DNA from: an uncultured Prevotella sp.
GTDB lineage: Bacteria > Bacteroidota > Bacteroidia > Bacteroidales > Bacteroidaceae
Assembly (NCBI GenBank): GCA_900315035.1
Contig: OMXO01000005.1
Coordinates: 51,194 to 115,193 of the forward strand
DNA: 64,000 bases
Reading direction: 5' to 3'
In this document: one piece after another, positions 35,838-44,700 of the stretch
Position numbering within the stretch: the stretch's first letter is position 1
How the letters are laid out: every line of letters begins with the position of its first letter
Translations under genes and position numbers: made by a program
Notes under the pieces: generated by a model
Databases searched by the model: none
The model's input: only the letters and a program-made list of their open reading frames with translations
Told to the model about the DNA's origin: nothing

Positions 35838-37243
35838 ATAATCGGTTATATGGTCATCTGATCTTCGAACTCTCGAAGGATGGGCGTAAGGGCTATAGCC
35901 TGCCTCAGAATAATTTTGGCGATTATGAGATTCCTCAGGAACTCTGTCGCAAGTACGATGCTGCATTGCCCGAGTGCGACGAACTGACGGTGGTGCGCCA
36001 TTATACGAATCTCTCGACTAATAACTTCGGTGTCGATACAGGGTTCTATCCTCTCGGCTCCTGTACGATGAAATATAATCCGAAAATTAACGAGGAGATG
36101 GCTGCGCTGCCACAATTCCAAAATCTGCATCCCCTGCAGCCGTCATATACGGTAACGGGTGCGAGGGCACTTGTCATCTTGTTGGAGAAGTCGCTCTGTG
36201 CACTCACTGGCCTGGCTCATTTCACCTTTAAACCCTATGCTGGTGCCCATGGCGAACTCACCGGTCTGATGACCATCGATAATTATCACCGTTCGCGTGG
36301 TGATATGGCTCGCAAGAAGGTCATTGTGCCCGATTCTGCCCACGGCACGAATCCTGCCTCTGCTGCTGTCTGCGGACTAGAGATTATCGAGGTCAGGTCG
36401 AAAGCCGATGGAACCGTCGATATCGACGACCTGAAGCGTATTGTTGCCGAGCAGGGAGCTGAAATCTCTGCGATGATGATGACCAATCCTAATACGCTCG
36501 GCCTTTTCGAAACGAGCATCCCTGAAATAGCCCATCTGATTCACGATTGTGGTGGACTGATGTATTACGATGGTGCCAATCTGAACCCGATGCTCGGTGC
36601 CTGCCGGCCGGGTGATATGGGCTTCGATGTGATGCACATCAATCTGCACAAGACGTTCTCTACGCCTCACGGCGGTGGCGGTCCTGGTAGCGGTCCGGTC
36701 GGTGTTCGCGAGGGACTGCAGCAGTTCTTCCCATTCGTGTCGCCTTATCAAGGCAATTATGCCGTGATGATGCGCGCTTATGCCTACATCCTCTCGTTAG
36801 GTCGGGAGCAGTTGAAACTGGTGGGTCCGCTCGCTACGCTCAATGCCAACTACATCAAGGAGTCGTTGAAAGATGTTTATGAACTTCCGATCGATACCAC
36901 ATGTTGTCATGAGTTCGTCTTTGATGGTCTGAAGGATAAATCTACTGGCGTTACCACGATGGATGTGGCCAAACGCCTGCTCGACTATGGCTATCATGCC
37001 CCAACGATTTACTTCCCGTTGCTGTTCCATGAGTCACTGATGATAGAACCTACGGAGAACGAATCCAAGGAGACGCTTGATGGCTTCATCGCTGTGATGC
37101 GCCAGATAGCCGAGGAGGCAAAGACTGATCCCGATCTTGTGAAGTCGGCACCTCACGACACGCCCATCGGCCGTGTCGATGATGTCCTCGCAGCAAAACA
37201 TCCTATCACCACTTATAAACAGATGCTCAATGACAACAACTGA
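35834..37243 (+). CDS. gcvPB: Glycine dehydrogenase (decarboxylating) subunit 2
   Basis: C-terminal half of the split P protein, 469 aa. It binds PLP through the Lys in HINLHKTFSTPHGGGGPG (about 272) and decarboxylates glycine onto the H-protein lipoyl arm. Also seen: GSCTMKYNPKINEEMA near the N-terminus and AHGTNPASAAVCG. ATGA overlap with gcvPA and a 14-base overlap with lpd show tight coupling. Confidence 0.96.
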   Translation: MNNRLYGHLIFELSKDGRKGYSLPQNNFGDYEIPQELCRKYDAALPECDELTVVRHYTNLSTNNFGVDTGFYPLGSCTMKYNPKINEEMAALPQFQNLHPLQPSYTVTGARALVILLEKSLCALTGLAHFTFKPYAGAHGELTGLMTIDNYHRSRGDMARKKVIVPDSAHGTNPASAAVCGLEIIEVRSKADGTVDIDDLKRIVAEQGAEISAMMMTNPNTLGLFETSIPEIAHLIHDCGGLMYYDGANLNPMLGACRPGDMGFDVMHINLHKTFSTPHGGGGPGSGPVGVREGLQQFFPFVSPYQGNYAVMMRAYAYILSLGREQLKLVGPLATLNANYIKESLKDVYELPIDTTCCHEFVFDGLKDKSTGVTTMDVAKRLLDYGYHAPTIYFPLLFHESLMIEPTENESKETLDGFIAVMRQIAEEAKTDPDLVKSAPHDTPIGRVDDVLAAKHPITTYKQMLNDNN

Positions 37244-38456
37244 TCTCATTATCATCGGCGCGGGACCTGGTGGTTACCGCGCCGCTGAATATGCCGCCAA
37301 GCAAGGCCTGAAGGTCGTTATCTTCGAAGGTGCTGATGTCGGAGGTACCTGTCTGAATGTAGGTTGTATCCCCACGAAGACGTATGTTCACGCTGCTTCT
37401 TTCACTGAGGCTCGTCAGCGTATGGGTGAGGTCGTGCTCCAACTCCGTGCTGGCGTGGAGGGCATCCTCTCGCATCCGAATATCACGCTGGTTCGTGAAA
37501 AAGGTGTGTTTGTGGATGCTCATATAGTTGGCGACTATACAGCCCCTCATATCATCATCGCTACCGGTTCCGAAACAAAATGGCTGCCCATCGAGGGTGT
37601 CAAGACAGATCCCCGTGTCGTAGATTCCACGGGCTTGCTTCAACTTGATTACCTTCCTAAGCGCCTCGCCATCATCGGTGCAGGTGTCATCGGGATGGAG
37701 TTCGCCAGCGTCTTCCATCGCTTCGGCTCTGAGGTCACGGTCATCGAGTATCTGAAGGAGTGCCTGCCGGCCCTAGACAGTGACATCGCCAAACGTCTGC
37801 GCAAACTGCTTGAGAAGCGTGGCATTACCTTCAAAATGAAGACCGCTGTTGAGAATCTGGCCGATATCGATGCGGACGTCGTCTTGATGGCTACAGGTCG
37901 CAAGCCTCGAGTACAACCCGACTTTGCAAATGCTGGCATTGAGTACGATGAGCGCAAGGGAATTGCTGTAGATGCTAATTTCGAGACCACCGTCAAAGGC
38001 ATCTATGCCATAGGGGATGTGAACGGCAAGCAGATGCTCGCCCATGCTGCCGAGATGCAGGCTGTTCGTGCTGTCAACCACATCCTCGGGCGACAGGATA
38101 ACATCCGCTTCGATATCATGCCGGCCGCCATCTTCACCAGCCCCGAGGCCGCCTGTGTCGGTTCGACAGAAGACCAACTCAAGGCTGCGGGAACGCCTTG
38201 CGAGTGCAGGAAAGCCTTCTGGCGTGCCAACGGCAAGGCTCTTGCTATGGGCGAAACCGAAGGCATGCTGAAACTCTTTGTCTCTTCCGAGAGTGGCCTT
38301 ATCCTCGGCTGCCATGCCTATGGTGCCCATGCTGCCGACATCGTACAGGAGGTGAGTGCCTTGATGTGTAAGCAGACGACACTCAGTGAACTGGCCGATA
38401 TGGTGCACATCCATCCGACGCTCTCCGAGATTCTTCGTTCTGCGGCTGAGGTATAG
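37230..38456 (+). CDS. lpdA: Dihydrolipoyl dehydrogenase (L protein), short form
   Basis: FAD enzyme that reoxidises the dihydrolipoyl arm of GcvH, 408 aa from the ATG at 37230. FAD motif IIGAGPGGYRAAE (8-20), redox disulfide GGTCLNVGCIPTK (Cys41, Cys46), NAD site IIGAGVIGMEFASVF, FAD site AIGDVNG and the C-terminal His-Glu pair in HIHPTLSE. It is about 45-60 residues shorter than most family members. The helix after the disulfide (VHAASFTEARQRMGEVV) appears compressed, lacking the usual 30-35 residues there. Last gene of the operon. Confidence 0.92.
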   Translation: MTTTDLIIIGAGPGGYRAAEYAAKQGLKVVIFEGADVGGTCLNVGCIPTKTYVHAASFTEARQRMGEVVLQLRAGVEGILSHPNITLVREKGVFVDAHIVGDYTAPHIIIATGSETKWLPIEGVKTDPRVVDSTGLLQLDYLPKRLAIIGAGVIGMEFASVFHRFGSEVTVIEYLKECLPALDSDIAKRLRKLLEKRGITFKMKTAVENLADIDADVVLMATGRKPRVQPDFANAGIEYDERKGIAVDANFETTVKGIYAIGDVNGKQMLAHAAEMQAVRAVNHILGRQDNIRFDIMPAAIFTSPEAACVGSTEDQLKAAGTPCECRKAFWRANGKALAMGETEGMLKLFVSSESGLILGCHAYGAHAADIVQEVSALMCKQTTLSELADMVHIHPTLSEILRSAAEV

Positions 38457-38473
38457 CATTTTCCTCCGAAATG

Positions 38474-38505
38474 TTTGCACGTTTTGGGGGAATTGTATAT
38501 CTTTG
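38474..38505 (+). promoter_or_regulatory. Bacteroidetes promoter (-33 TTTG, -7 TATCTTTG) with no large gene behind it
   Basis: TTTG at 38474-38477 and TATCTTTG at 38498-38505 are 20 bases apart, the ideal spacing. The only reading frame close downstream is the 24-codon lipoprotein-like frame at 38558. Confidence 0.65.
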
Positions 38506-38557
38506 CAGCCAAACTATGACTTTTGATAAGTATTAACTCATTTAAAACAAATGAATA

Positions 38558-38632
38558 ATGGAAAAGATGATATTGACTGTGGCCTTGCTGGCACTCAGCA
38601 TGGGGCTGGCCAGTTGTGACAATGTGAAATGA
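38558..38632 (+). CDS. Tiny lipoprotein-signal-like peptide (24 aa) or gene remnant
   Basis: The frame encodes a basic start (MEKM), a hydrophobic core (ILTVALLALSMG) and a lipobox (LASC), followed by only DNVK before the stop. This is a complete lipoprotein signal with a four-residue tail. A strong promoter lies 52 bases upstream. The stop overlaps an ATG (ATGA at 38629) of a 19-codon frame to 38688 with no recognisable motif. It could be a small lipoprotein similar to entericidins or lysis peptides, or the stump of a decayed gene. Confidence 0.4.
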   Translation: MEKMILTVALLALSMGLASCDNVK

Positions 38633-38842
38633 TCCTGATAAAAGATTGGAAAGTAGAACTGACGACCTCAACGCTGTGTTGCGTTTAGGTCGATAGTATA
38701 CATTAGTTCTTTTTTCCACCATTCTTGTGTACACTGGAGCCAGGCTTGGAACTTAGTTTTCGGGTCTGGCTCTAGAATATTAATTGATTATCGGCAAAAG
38801 GTGCTTGCCGGGGGATTCTTTTTCTGACTCAGTCCGTCCTGT

Positions 38843-38995
38843 CGGACTGGGAGTTCGCTGGTTACGGACTGGGAGTCCGAAGCCGTCGGACTGATAGTTC
38901 GCAGTTATCGGACGGAAAGCGAGTCTTTAATGAGGCGAAAACTAGCGTTTAATGAGGGAAGACTAACTGTTAATGAAGTGCACATAATCGATGAT
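38843..38995. repeat. 22-bp phased degenerate repeat array
   Basis: Units start at 38843, 38865 and 38887 (CGGACTG[GA][GT]AGT[TC]CG...), at 38909 (CGGACGGAAAG), at 38931 and 38953 (TGAGGCGAAAAC / TGAGGGAAGAC), and at 38974 (TGAAGTGCAC). The phase is 22 bases throughout except the last (21). The first three are clearly alike; later units drift to another consensus. No spacer pattern as in CRISPR. It lies directly beside a GGGAGG element. Confidence 0.7.
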
Positions 38996-39005
38996 TTCGA
39001 AAATG

Positions 39006-39105
39006 TCCCTCCCTTCCTCCCTTTTTCGCTCGAAAGCCCTTTATATAAAGGGGTGAAAGTAGGGGAGGGAGATCTGCTATCCCTCCCGTCTCCCTCCCGT
39101 TTTTA
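39006..39105 (+). repeat. GGGAGG-rich palindromic intergenic element, copy 2
   Basis: Pyrimidine block (TCCCTCCCTTCCTCCC), then TTTTTCGCTCGAAAG, an 8-bp-type hairpin CCCTTTATATAAAGGG, then GGGGAGGGAGATCT...CCCTCCCGTCTCCCTCCCG. The first 45 bases match the reverse complement of 39322-39366 almost perfectly. Related in layout to 97-215. Confidence 0.75.
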
Positions 39106-39200
39106 ATGTTTTTCCCTCACCTTATTTTATATTGAGCAAAATGAAATGTTAAAAGGTTCGATTTTTCCTCAAGGCTTCGAGTAAGCTAGAACCATCAAGC

Positions 39201-39254
39201 ATGCTTGAAATGGCCGAACGTGAGAAGGCGTGGCAGAATGTCAAGGCTGCGTGA
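39201..39254 (+). pseudogene. Possible C-terminal remnant of a protein gene
   Basis: An open frame without a proper start runs from about 39150 to the stop at 39252-39254. Its last part reads MLEMAEREKAWQNVKAA, which has the composition of a natural helical protein end. It lies between the two inverted GGGAGG elements. I do not recognise the parent gene. Confidence 0.25.
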
Positions 39255-39267
39255 GGATAGGGGAGTG

Positions 39268-39368
39268 AAAACGGGAGGGAGACGGGAGGGACAAACCAAC
39301 ATCCCTCCCGTGGCTCCAGCCCTTTATATAAAGGCCTTTCGAGCGAAAAAGGGAGGAAGGGAGGGAAA
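39268..39368 (-). repeat. GGGAGG-rich palindromic intergenic element, copy 3 (inverted relative to copy 2)
   Basis: Reverse-complement partner of copy 2: pyrimidine block, TTTTTCGCTCGAAAG, CCTTTATATAAAGGG hairpin, then GGGAGGGATGTT...TCCCTCCCGTCTCCCTCCCG. The two copies face each other across about 160 bases, giving inverted ends of about 45 bases with one mismatch. Confidence 0.75.
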
Positions 39369-39403
39369 TTTAAACGTACGTTGAACTACAGCCGGAATAA
39401 AGG

Positions 39404-39440
39404 AAACCTCCTACTAGGGCCTGGCCCCAGTAGGAGGTTT
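39404..39440 (-). terminator. Terminator of the ddh-purN unit
   Basis: AAACCTCCTACT (39404-39415) and AGTAGGAGGTTT (39429-39440) form a perfect 12-bp stem. The inner GGGCC/GGCCCC extends it. It lies 2 bases beyond the purN stop, and the minus strand continues with a T-rich stretch. Confidence 0.75.
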
Positions 39441-39442
39441 TA

Positions 39443-40006
39443 TCATGAAAGAATTTCTTCTATGACTTTCGGGAAGTGCTCCATTTCCAGTTGGTGCTCT
39501 TTCTCCGCTATGTCTTCGACGGTATCGTCGGGGGAGAGGGCTACGCGGAATTGGGCAATGATTCCTCCGGCATCGCAGACAGGAGTAACCCAATGGACGG
39601 TCATGCCCGTTTCTGTTTCTCCAGCAGCCTTCACAGCCTCGTGCACATGATGGCCCCACATGCCCTTGCCACCGTATTTGGGTAATAGGGCAGGGTGGAT
39701 GTTGACGATCTTGTGGGGGTAAGCCTCGATGAGAAAATCAGGGATAAGAGGCAGCCAACCTGCCAGCACGATGAAGCCGATGTCGTGTTGACGAAGCAGT
39801 GGCAGCATCACATCGGGATTATGGAGGTCGGCCTTGGGCGTGACGGCTGTCGGCACACCGAGGCGCTCAGCCCTTACCAGTGCATAGGCATCGGGCTTAT
39901 TACTGACGACGAGCGCAGGGTGAATGCGCTCGTGGTCAGTGAAATACTTGATTAGGTTCTCGCAGTTAGTACCGCTGCCTGATACAAAGATGGCGATATT
40001 AATCAT
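39443..40006 (-). CDS. purN: Phosphoribosylglycinamide formyltransferase
   Basis: Third step of purine synthesis, using 10-formyl-THF, 187 aa. The N-terminus INIAIFVSGSGTNCENLI holds the phosphate-binding loop. SNKPDAYALVRAERLGVPT and the catalytic His in NIHPALLPKYGGKGMWG (with the Asn just before it) follow, and WVTPVCDAGGIIAQ holds the catalytic Asp. Overlaps the upstream ddh by 4 bases. One-carbon use links it loosely to the nearby glycine cleavage operon. Confidence 0.95.
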   Translation of the reverse strand: MINIAIFVSGSGTNCENLIKYFTDHERIHPALVVSNKPDAYALVRAERLGVPTAVTPKADLHNPDVMLPLLRQHDIGFIVLAGWLPLIPDFLIEAYPHKIVNIHPALLPKYGGKGMWGHHVHEAVKAAGETETGMTVHWVTPVCDAGGIIAQFRVALSPDDTVEDIAEKEHQLEMEHFPKVIEEILS

Positions 40007-40902
40007 ACCAGATGTTCGATAAGGTCGGCACGCTCACCGGGAAGCATGTCGATGACGGGAATCTCGACCATCGTGTAGCAGCCGGGCTGCAGGCGCATCG
40101 AGGCGCGGGCTACGTTGACAAGCACCTGACCTGTGAGGGCTGGGTTGTTAATCGACATGTTGAACTCCAGGCGCTGGTTCTGTGTCTTACCGCTGACACC
40201 CTTGCGCACAAGGTTCACACCGTGTCCCATATCGCGCACGTCATCGACGCTCTCCACCTGGAACACGTGCGTCTCGTCGGAAGCGAAATAAGGATCGGCC
40301 TTGATGGCAGCAGTCACCTCTTCGAGTTTTGCACCCTCTTCGAGTTCCACATAGACCATGCGGCGATGGATGCCCTCACCGAGGGGAATGGTCATCGACA
40401 GCGCATTCTTCACACCAGCCTTTGAACGAACGCAGACACTGTGTCCCATCGACATACCAGGACCGAAGTTAGTGTATGAGAGACCCTTTGGAGCGAGGCT
40501 CTGCATGAGGGTGCGTACGATAGAGTCGGAACCCGGATCCCAGCCTGCAGCGATGACGCTGACAGTGTTCGTCTCCTGATTCAGTTTCATCAGGCGCTCA
40601 CGGTAACCGCGGATATTGGTGTGGATGTCGAATGAATCGACGGTATTGATGCCAAGGGGCAGAATCTGGTTGGCATATTCCTCGCATGAGCGAGTAGGTG
40701 TGGCGAGGATAGCCACATCGACATCTTTCAGTTCACGGATGTCCTTGACCACCTCATACTGTGCCAGTTCTGCGGGTTTGTTCTCTGCACCATTGCGACG
40801 AACGATACCTGCCACTTCCATGTCGGGGGCTGTCTCCAGGGCCTCGAGCGCATACTTTCCAATGTTGCCGTAACCGACGACGGCTGCTCTGATTTTTTTC
40901 AT
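40003..40902 (-). CDS. ddh: meso-diaminopimelate D-dehydrogenase
   Basis: NADPH-dependent single-step synthesis of meso-diaminopimelate from tetrahydrodipicolinate, 299 aa, for lysine and peptidoglycan. Rossmann VVGYGNIGKYALEALE, then TRSCEEYANQILPLG, the substrate-binding VIAAGWDPGSDSIVR and the FGPGMSMGHS segment. This route is typical of Bacteroidales. First gene of a two-gene unit with purN. Confidence 0.94.
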   Translation of the reverse strand: MKKIRAAVVGYGNIGKYALEALETAPDMEVAGIVRRNGAENKPAELAQYEVVKDIRELKDVDVAILATPTRSCEEYANQILPLGINTVDSFDIHTNIRGYRERLMKLNQETNTVSVIAAGWDPGSDSIVRTLMQSLAPKGLSYTNFGPGMSMGHSVCVRSKAGVKNALSMTIPLGEGIHRRMVYVELEEGAKLEEVTAAIKADPYFASDETHVFQVESVDDVRDMGHGVNLVRKGVSGKTQNQRLEFNMSINNPALTGQVLVNVARASMRLQPGCYTMVEIPVIDMLPGERADLIEHLV

Positions 40903-40943
40903 AATTCTATGTCTTTTGTTGGTCTTTACAATCTTTCAGGCGG

Positions 40944-40951
40944 CAAAAGTA
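40944..40951 (-). promoter_or_regulatory. -7 promoter box for ddh-purN
   Basis: On the minus strand TACTTTTG matches TAnnTTTG and is followed by CC. It lies 41 bases before the ddh start. No -33 element with standard spacing. Confidence 0.5.
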
Positions 40952-41098
40952 ATGCTTTTTGCTGAAATTCGTATCATTTTGCCTAAAAAATTAACGATAA
41001 ACTTTCATTTTGTGACATTTGGTAACGATTCGGGCTGTAAATACAATAAAATGTAAACCGTATGCGTTATTTTATTGTAAAAAAGTAAATGTGTACGT

Positions 41099-41701
41099 AT
41101 GATAGAATATATTAAAGGAGAACTGACAGACCTGACACCGGCCATGGCAACGGTCGAGGCGGCAGGTGTAGGCTATGGTCTGAATATCTCTCTGAACACC
41201 TTCAGTGCCATACAGGGAAAGAAGGAAGTCAAACTCTATGTATATGAGGCTATCCGCGAAGATGCCCACCTGCTCTATGGATTCGTGAACAGGAAGGAAC
41301 GCGAGATGTTCCTCTTGCTGATAACGGTCAATGGCGTAGGTGCCAATACGGCACGGATGATGCTGTCGGGCATGAGTGTTGCCGAATTGTGCAATGCCAT
41401 CTCGACGGGTAATGCCCGGCTTATTCAGAGCATCAAGGGCATCGGTAAGATGACGGCGCAGCGTATCATTGTCGATCTGCGCGATAAGATCGTGGCCTTA
41501 GGCATTGCCGACGAGATACCTGCGGGCGGTTCTACGACTGCTCCGGTGAACACTGAGGTAAGGGATGAGGCCGTGTCTGCACTGACGATGCTCGGCTTTG
41601 CGCCTGCCCCCAGTCAGAAAGTGGTAATCCAGATTCTTCAGGAGCAGCCCGATGCCCCCGTGGAAACGGTGGTGAAACTCGCTCTCAAGCAAATCAAGTA
41701 A
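41099..41701 (+). CDS. ruvA: Holliday junction branch migration protein RuvA
   Basis: DNA-binding subunit of RuvAB, 200 aa. N-terminal OB fold ([20 protein letters not shown]), two helix-hairpin-helix motifs ([12 protein letters not shown] and [15 protein letters not shown]) and a C-terminal domain ([15 protein letters not shown]) that contacts RuvB. A heptamer repeat fills the gap to the next gene. Confidence 0.96.
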   Translation: MIEYIKGELTDLTPAMATVEAAGVGYGLNISLNTFSAIQGKKEVKLYVYEAIREDAHLLYGFVNRKEREMFLLLITVNGVGANTARMMLSGMSVAELCNAISTGNARLIQSIKGIGKMTAQRIIVDLRDKIVALGIADEIPAGGSTTAPVNTEVRDEAVSALTMLGFAPAPSQKVVIQILQEQPDAPVETVVKLALKQIK

Positions 41702-41702
41702 G

Positions 41703-41758
41703 TGGTGAATAGTGAAGAGATGAGATGTAAGAGGTAAGTGGTAAGAGGTGAGTGGTAG
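41703..41758. repeat. 7-nt tandem repeat tract between ruvA and sprA
   Basis: Eight consecutive heptamers: TGGTGAA, TAGTGAA, GAGATGA, GATGTAA, GAGGTAA, GTGGTAA, GAGGTGA, GTGGTAG. In another register the unit is GTGAGAG-like, the reverse complement of the tract inside mutY at 55216-55257. Confidence 0.75.
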
Positions 41759-41762
41759 AAGA

Positions 41763-44700
41763 ATGGACTTGAAACGGGGTCTGCTCATGATATACCGAAG
41801 GCTGGGTGTCATTGGCATCTCTGCCTTTTTGTTCGGAGTGCTCTGCTCTTCGACGGCACGCGAATTATATATCTACCCCCAAGAAGATTCTTTACGCGCG
41901 CAAAAAGATACTTTACGCGCGCGCTTCCGTGTGCAGAAGACCGCGCCAATCGTCGTAGAAGACCTCGACTCCTCGGCTCTCGACCTGAGGCGTCCCGATA
42001 ACATCCGGCAGACGGTAGAGTACGACGATTCTGCCAATGTCTATTATGTCGGTTCGAAGATTGGCGACTCTTATCTGAATGCGCCTGTCCTGATGTCGCC
42101 CGAGGAATACCGTAAGTGGAGTGAACGACGGATGATGCAGGAATTCTTTCGTAAGAAGAATACCGTTCAGGTGCAACAGGAAGATCAGAACAAGTTCTCG
42201 TTTGCTGATATGCACTTCGACCTCGGTCCTGCCGAGAAGATATTCGGCCCTGGTGGCGTGCGTATTAAGACACAAGGAACGGCCGAACTGAAGTTTGGTG
42301 CCACGATGAAGAACATCGACAACCCCTCGCTGCCCATCCGTAACCGGAAGACTACAGCGTTCGACTTTGACGAGAAAATCAACTTGAATGTGAACGGAAA
42401 GGTGGGCGACAAGGTGAACATGAACCTGAACTACAACACCGATGCTACCTTCGACTTCGATACACAGAACCTGAAACTGAAATATGAGGGAAAGGAAGAC
42501 GAAATCATCAAACTGGTGGAAGCCGGTAACGTGAGTTTCCCTTCCAACAACTCGCTGGTGAAGGGTGCCAGTAGCCTCTTTGGTGTTCGTACCGATATGC
42601 AGTTCGGAAAACTGAAACTGCAGACCGTGCTCTCCCAGAAGAAATCATCTACCAAGAGCGTTTCGTCGAAAGGCGGTACCCAGACCACCCTCTTCGAGTT
42701 TGACGTGGCCGACTATGAAGAGAATCGCCATTTCTTCCTCTCTCACTATTTCCGTGAGCACTACGACGAGGCGATGTCAAAACTGCCCAACGTGATGACG
42801 GGTATTGTGATTAACCGTGTGGAAATCTGGGTGACGAATAAGACCGGTACGACGTCCAATACCCGTAACATCGTGGCGCTGACCGACTTGGGTGAGAATA
42901 CACAGGTGAGTTATGACGGCTGGGAACTGACGGAACAGGCGGTGCCGGGCAATCAGGCCAACACGGAATACAGTAAGATGACAACTAACTATGCCGATGC
43001 CAGAGATATCGATCAGACCAACACCGTCTTGGCCGGTATCAGCCGTTTCGAAGTAGGACGTGACTATGAGAAACTATCAAGTGCCCGGCTACTATCGTCG
43101 TCGGAATACACAGTCAACAAATCGTTGGGCTATATATCACTGAAGACCGGTCTGCAGACTGATCAGGTGCTGGCGGTGGCCTATGAGTTTACCTATGGCG
43201 GTGTCACCTATCAGGTGGGCGAGTTTGCCAGTGATCAACCCGAGACCTCGAAGGCGCTGTTCGTCAAGTCGTTGAAGAACACATCCAACAATCCCACACA
43301 GGCCAACTGGCGGCTGATGATGAAAAACGTGTATTACCTGGCTTCAACGTTGGAAAAGACCAAGTTCCGTCTTGACATCAAATACCAGAGTGATACGGCA
43401 GGCGTATATCTGACGTATATTCCTGAACCTCAGGTGAAAAACCGCACGCTGCTCAAACTGCTGGGGTGCGACCGTCTTGACAATAACAACCGCCGTAACC
43501 CTAATGGCTATTTCGACTATGTAGAGGGCTATACGGTGAGTAATGGTCGTGTGTTCCTTCCTTCGGCAGAGCCTTTTGGTAGTTACCTCCGTCAACAGTT
43601 GCGGGCAGCAGGTATGGATGCCCAGACAGCCGAGAAATACGTGTTCTCCCAACTCTACGATTCCACGAAGACGGCCGCCAAGCAGATTGCCGAGAAGGAT
43701 AAGTTCATTATGACAGGTCAATATAAGGGCACCTCGGCAAATGTGATCTCCTTGGGCGCTTATAATGTGCCGCCGGGTTCCGTGGTCGTCACGGCTGGTG
43801 GTGTGGTACTGACTGAGGGCAGCGACTACTCTGTGGATTATTCGGCGGGTGAGGTGACGATCCTGAACCAGAGCATCATCGATGCTGGAACCAATGTCAA
43901 TGTATCGCTGGAGTCGAATACCGACTACGGCATGCAGCGCAAGACGATGGTTGGCTTCAACTGGGAGTACGACTTCAGTAAGAATTTCCAGTTAGGCGGT
44001 ACGCTGATGCACCTCTCCGAGCAGGCTCTCACATCGAAGGTGACGATGGGAGCAGAGCCCCTGAGCAACACGTTGTGGGGACTGAACGTCAACTGGAAAC
44101 AAGAGTCGCAGTGGCTTACCTCGATGCTTAATAAGATACCGTTCCTCCATGTGAAAGAGCCCTCGCATATCTCCTTCACGGGTGAGTTTGCCCAGTTGAT
44201 AGCAGGAACGGCCAGTGGCACGCAGGACAATGCCTCGTATATCGATGATTTCGAGAATTCAAAGAACTATATCGATGTGAGCAATCCGAAGGCCTGGACA
44301 CTGTCGAGTGTGCCGACGCTGTTTGTAGAGTCTGCTGACAGGAAAGGTGTGACGAGTGGTTACAACCGTGCCTTGCTGGCATGGTATAATGTCGATCCCA
44401 TCTTCACCCGTCGCAGTTCGACACTGACGCCGAGCCACATCAAGAGCGACCTGGAACAGTTGTCGAACCATTATGTGCGTGAGGTCTATGTGAAAGAACT
44501 CTATCCCAATCGTCAGCAGAGCACCTATAACGGTGCCACCTCGACTCTTCCGATACTCGACTTGGCCTATTACCCTCAGGAACGCGGCCCCTATAACCTG
44601 ACGCATGACCTGAATGCCGACGGTACGCTGCAGCAGCCCGAGACGAAGTGGGGAGGTATGATGCGTAAACTCGAGACTACCGACTTCGAGCAGGCCAATA

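Noticed and set aside
38318-38734. Minus-strand frame of 138 codons across the lpd end and the intergenic region
   Set aside because: Half of it is antisense to lpd, and the rest runs over the promoter and small frame; no recognisable motif.
38843-38995. CRISPR-like array
   Set aside because: Units adjoin each other at 22 bases with no alternating conserved repeat and unique spacer, and no cas gene is present.
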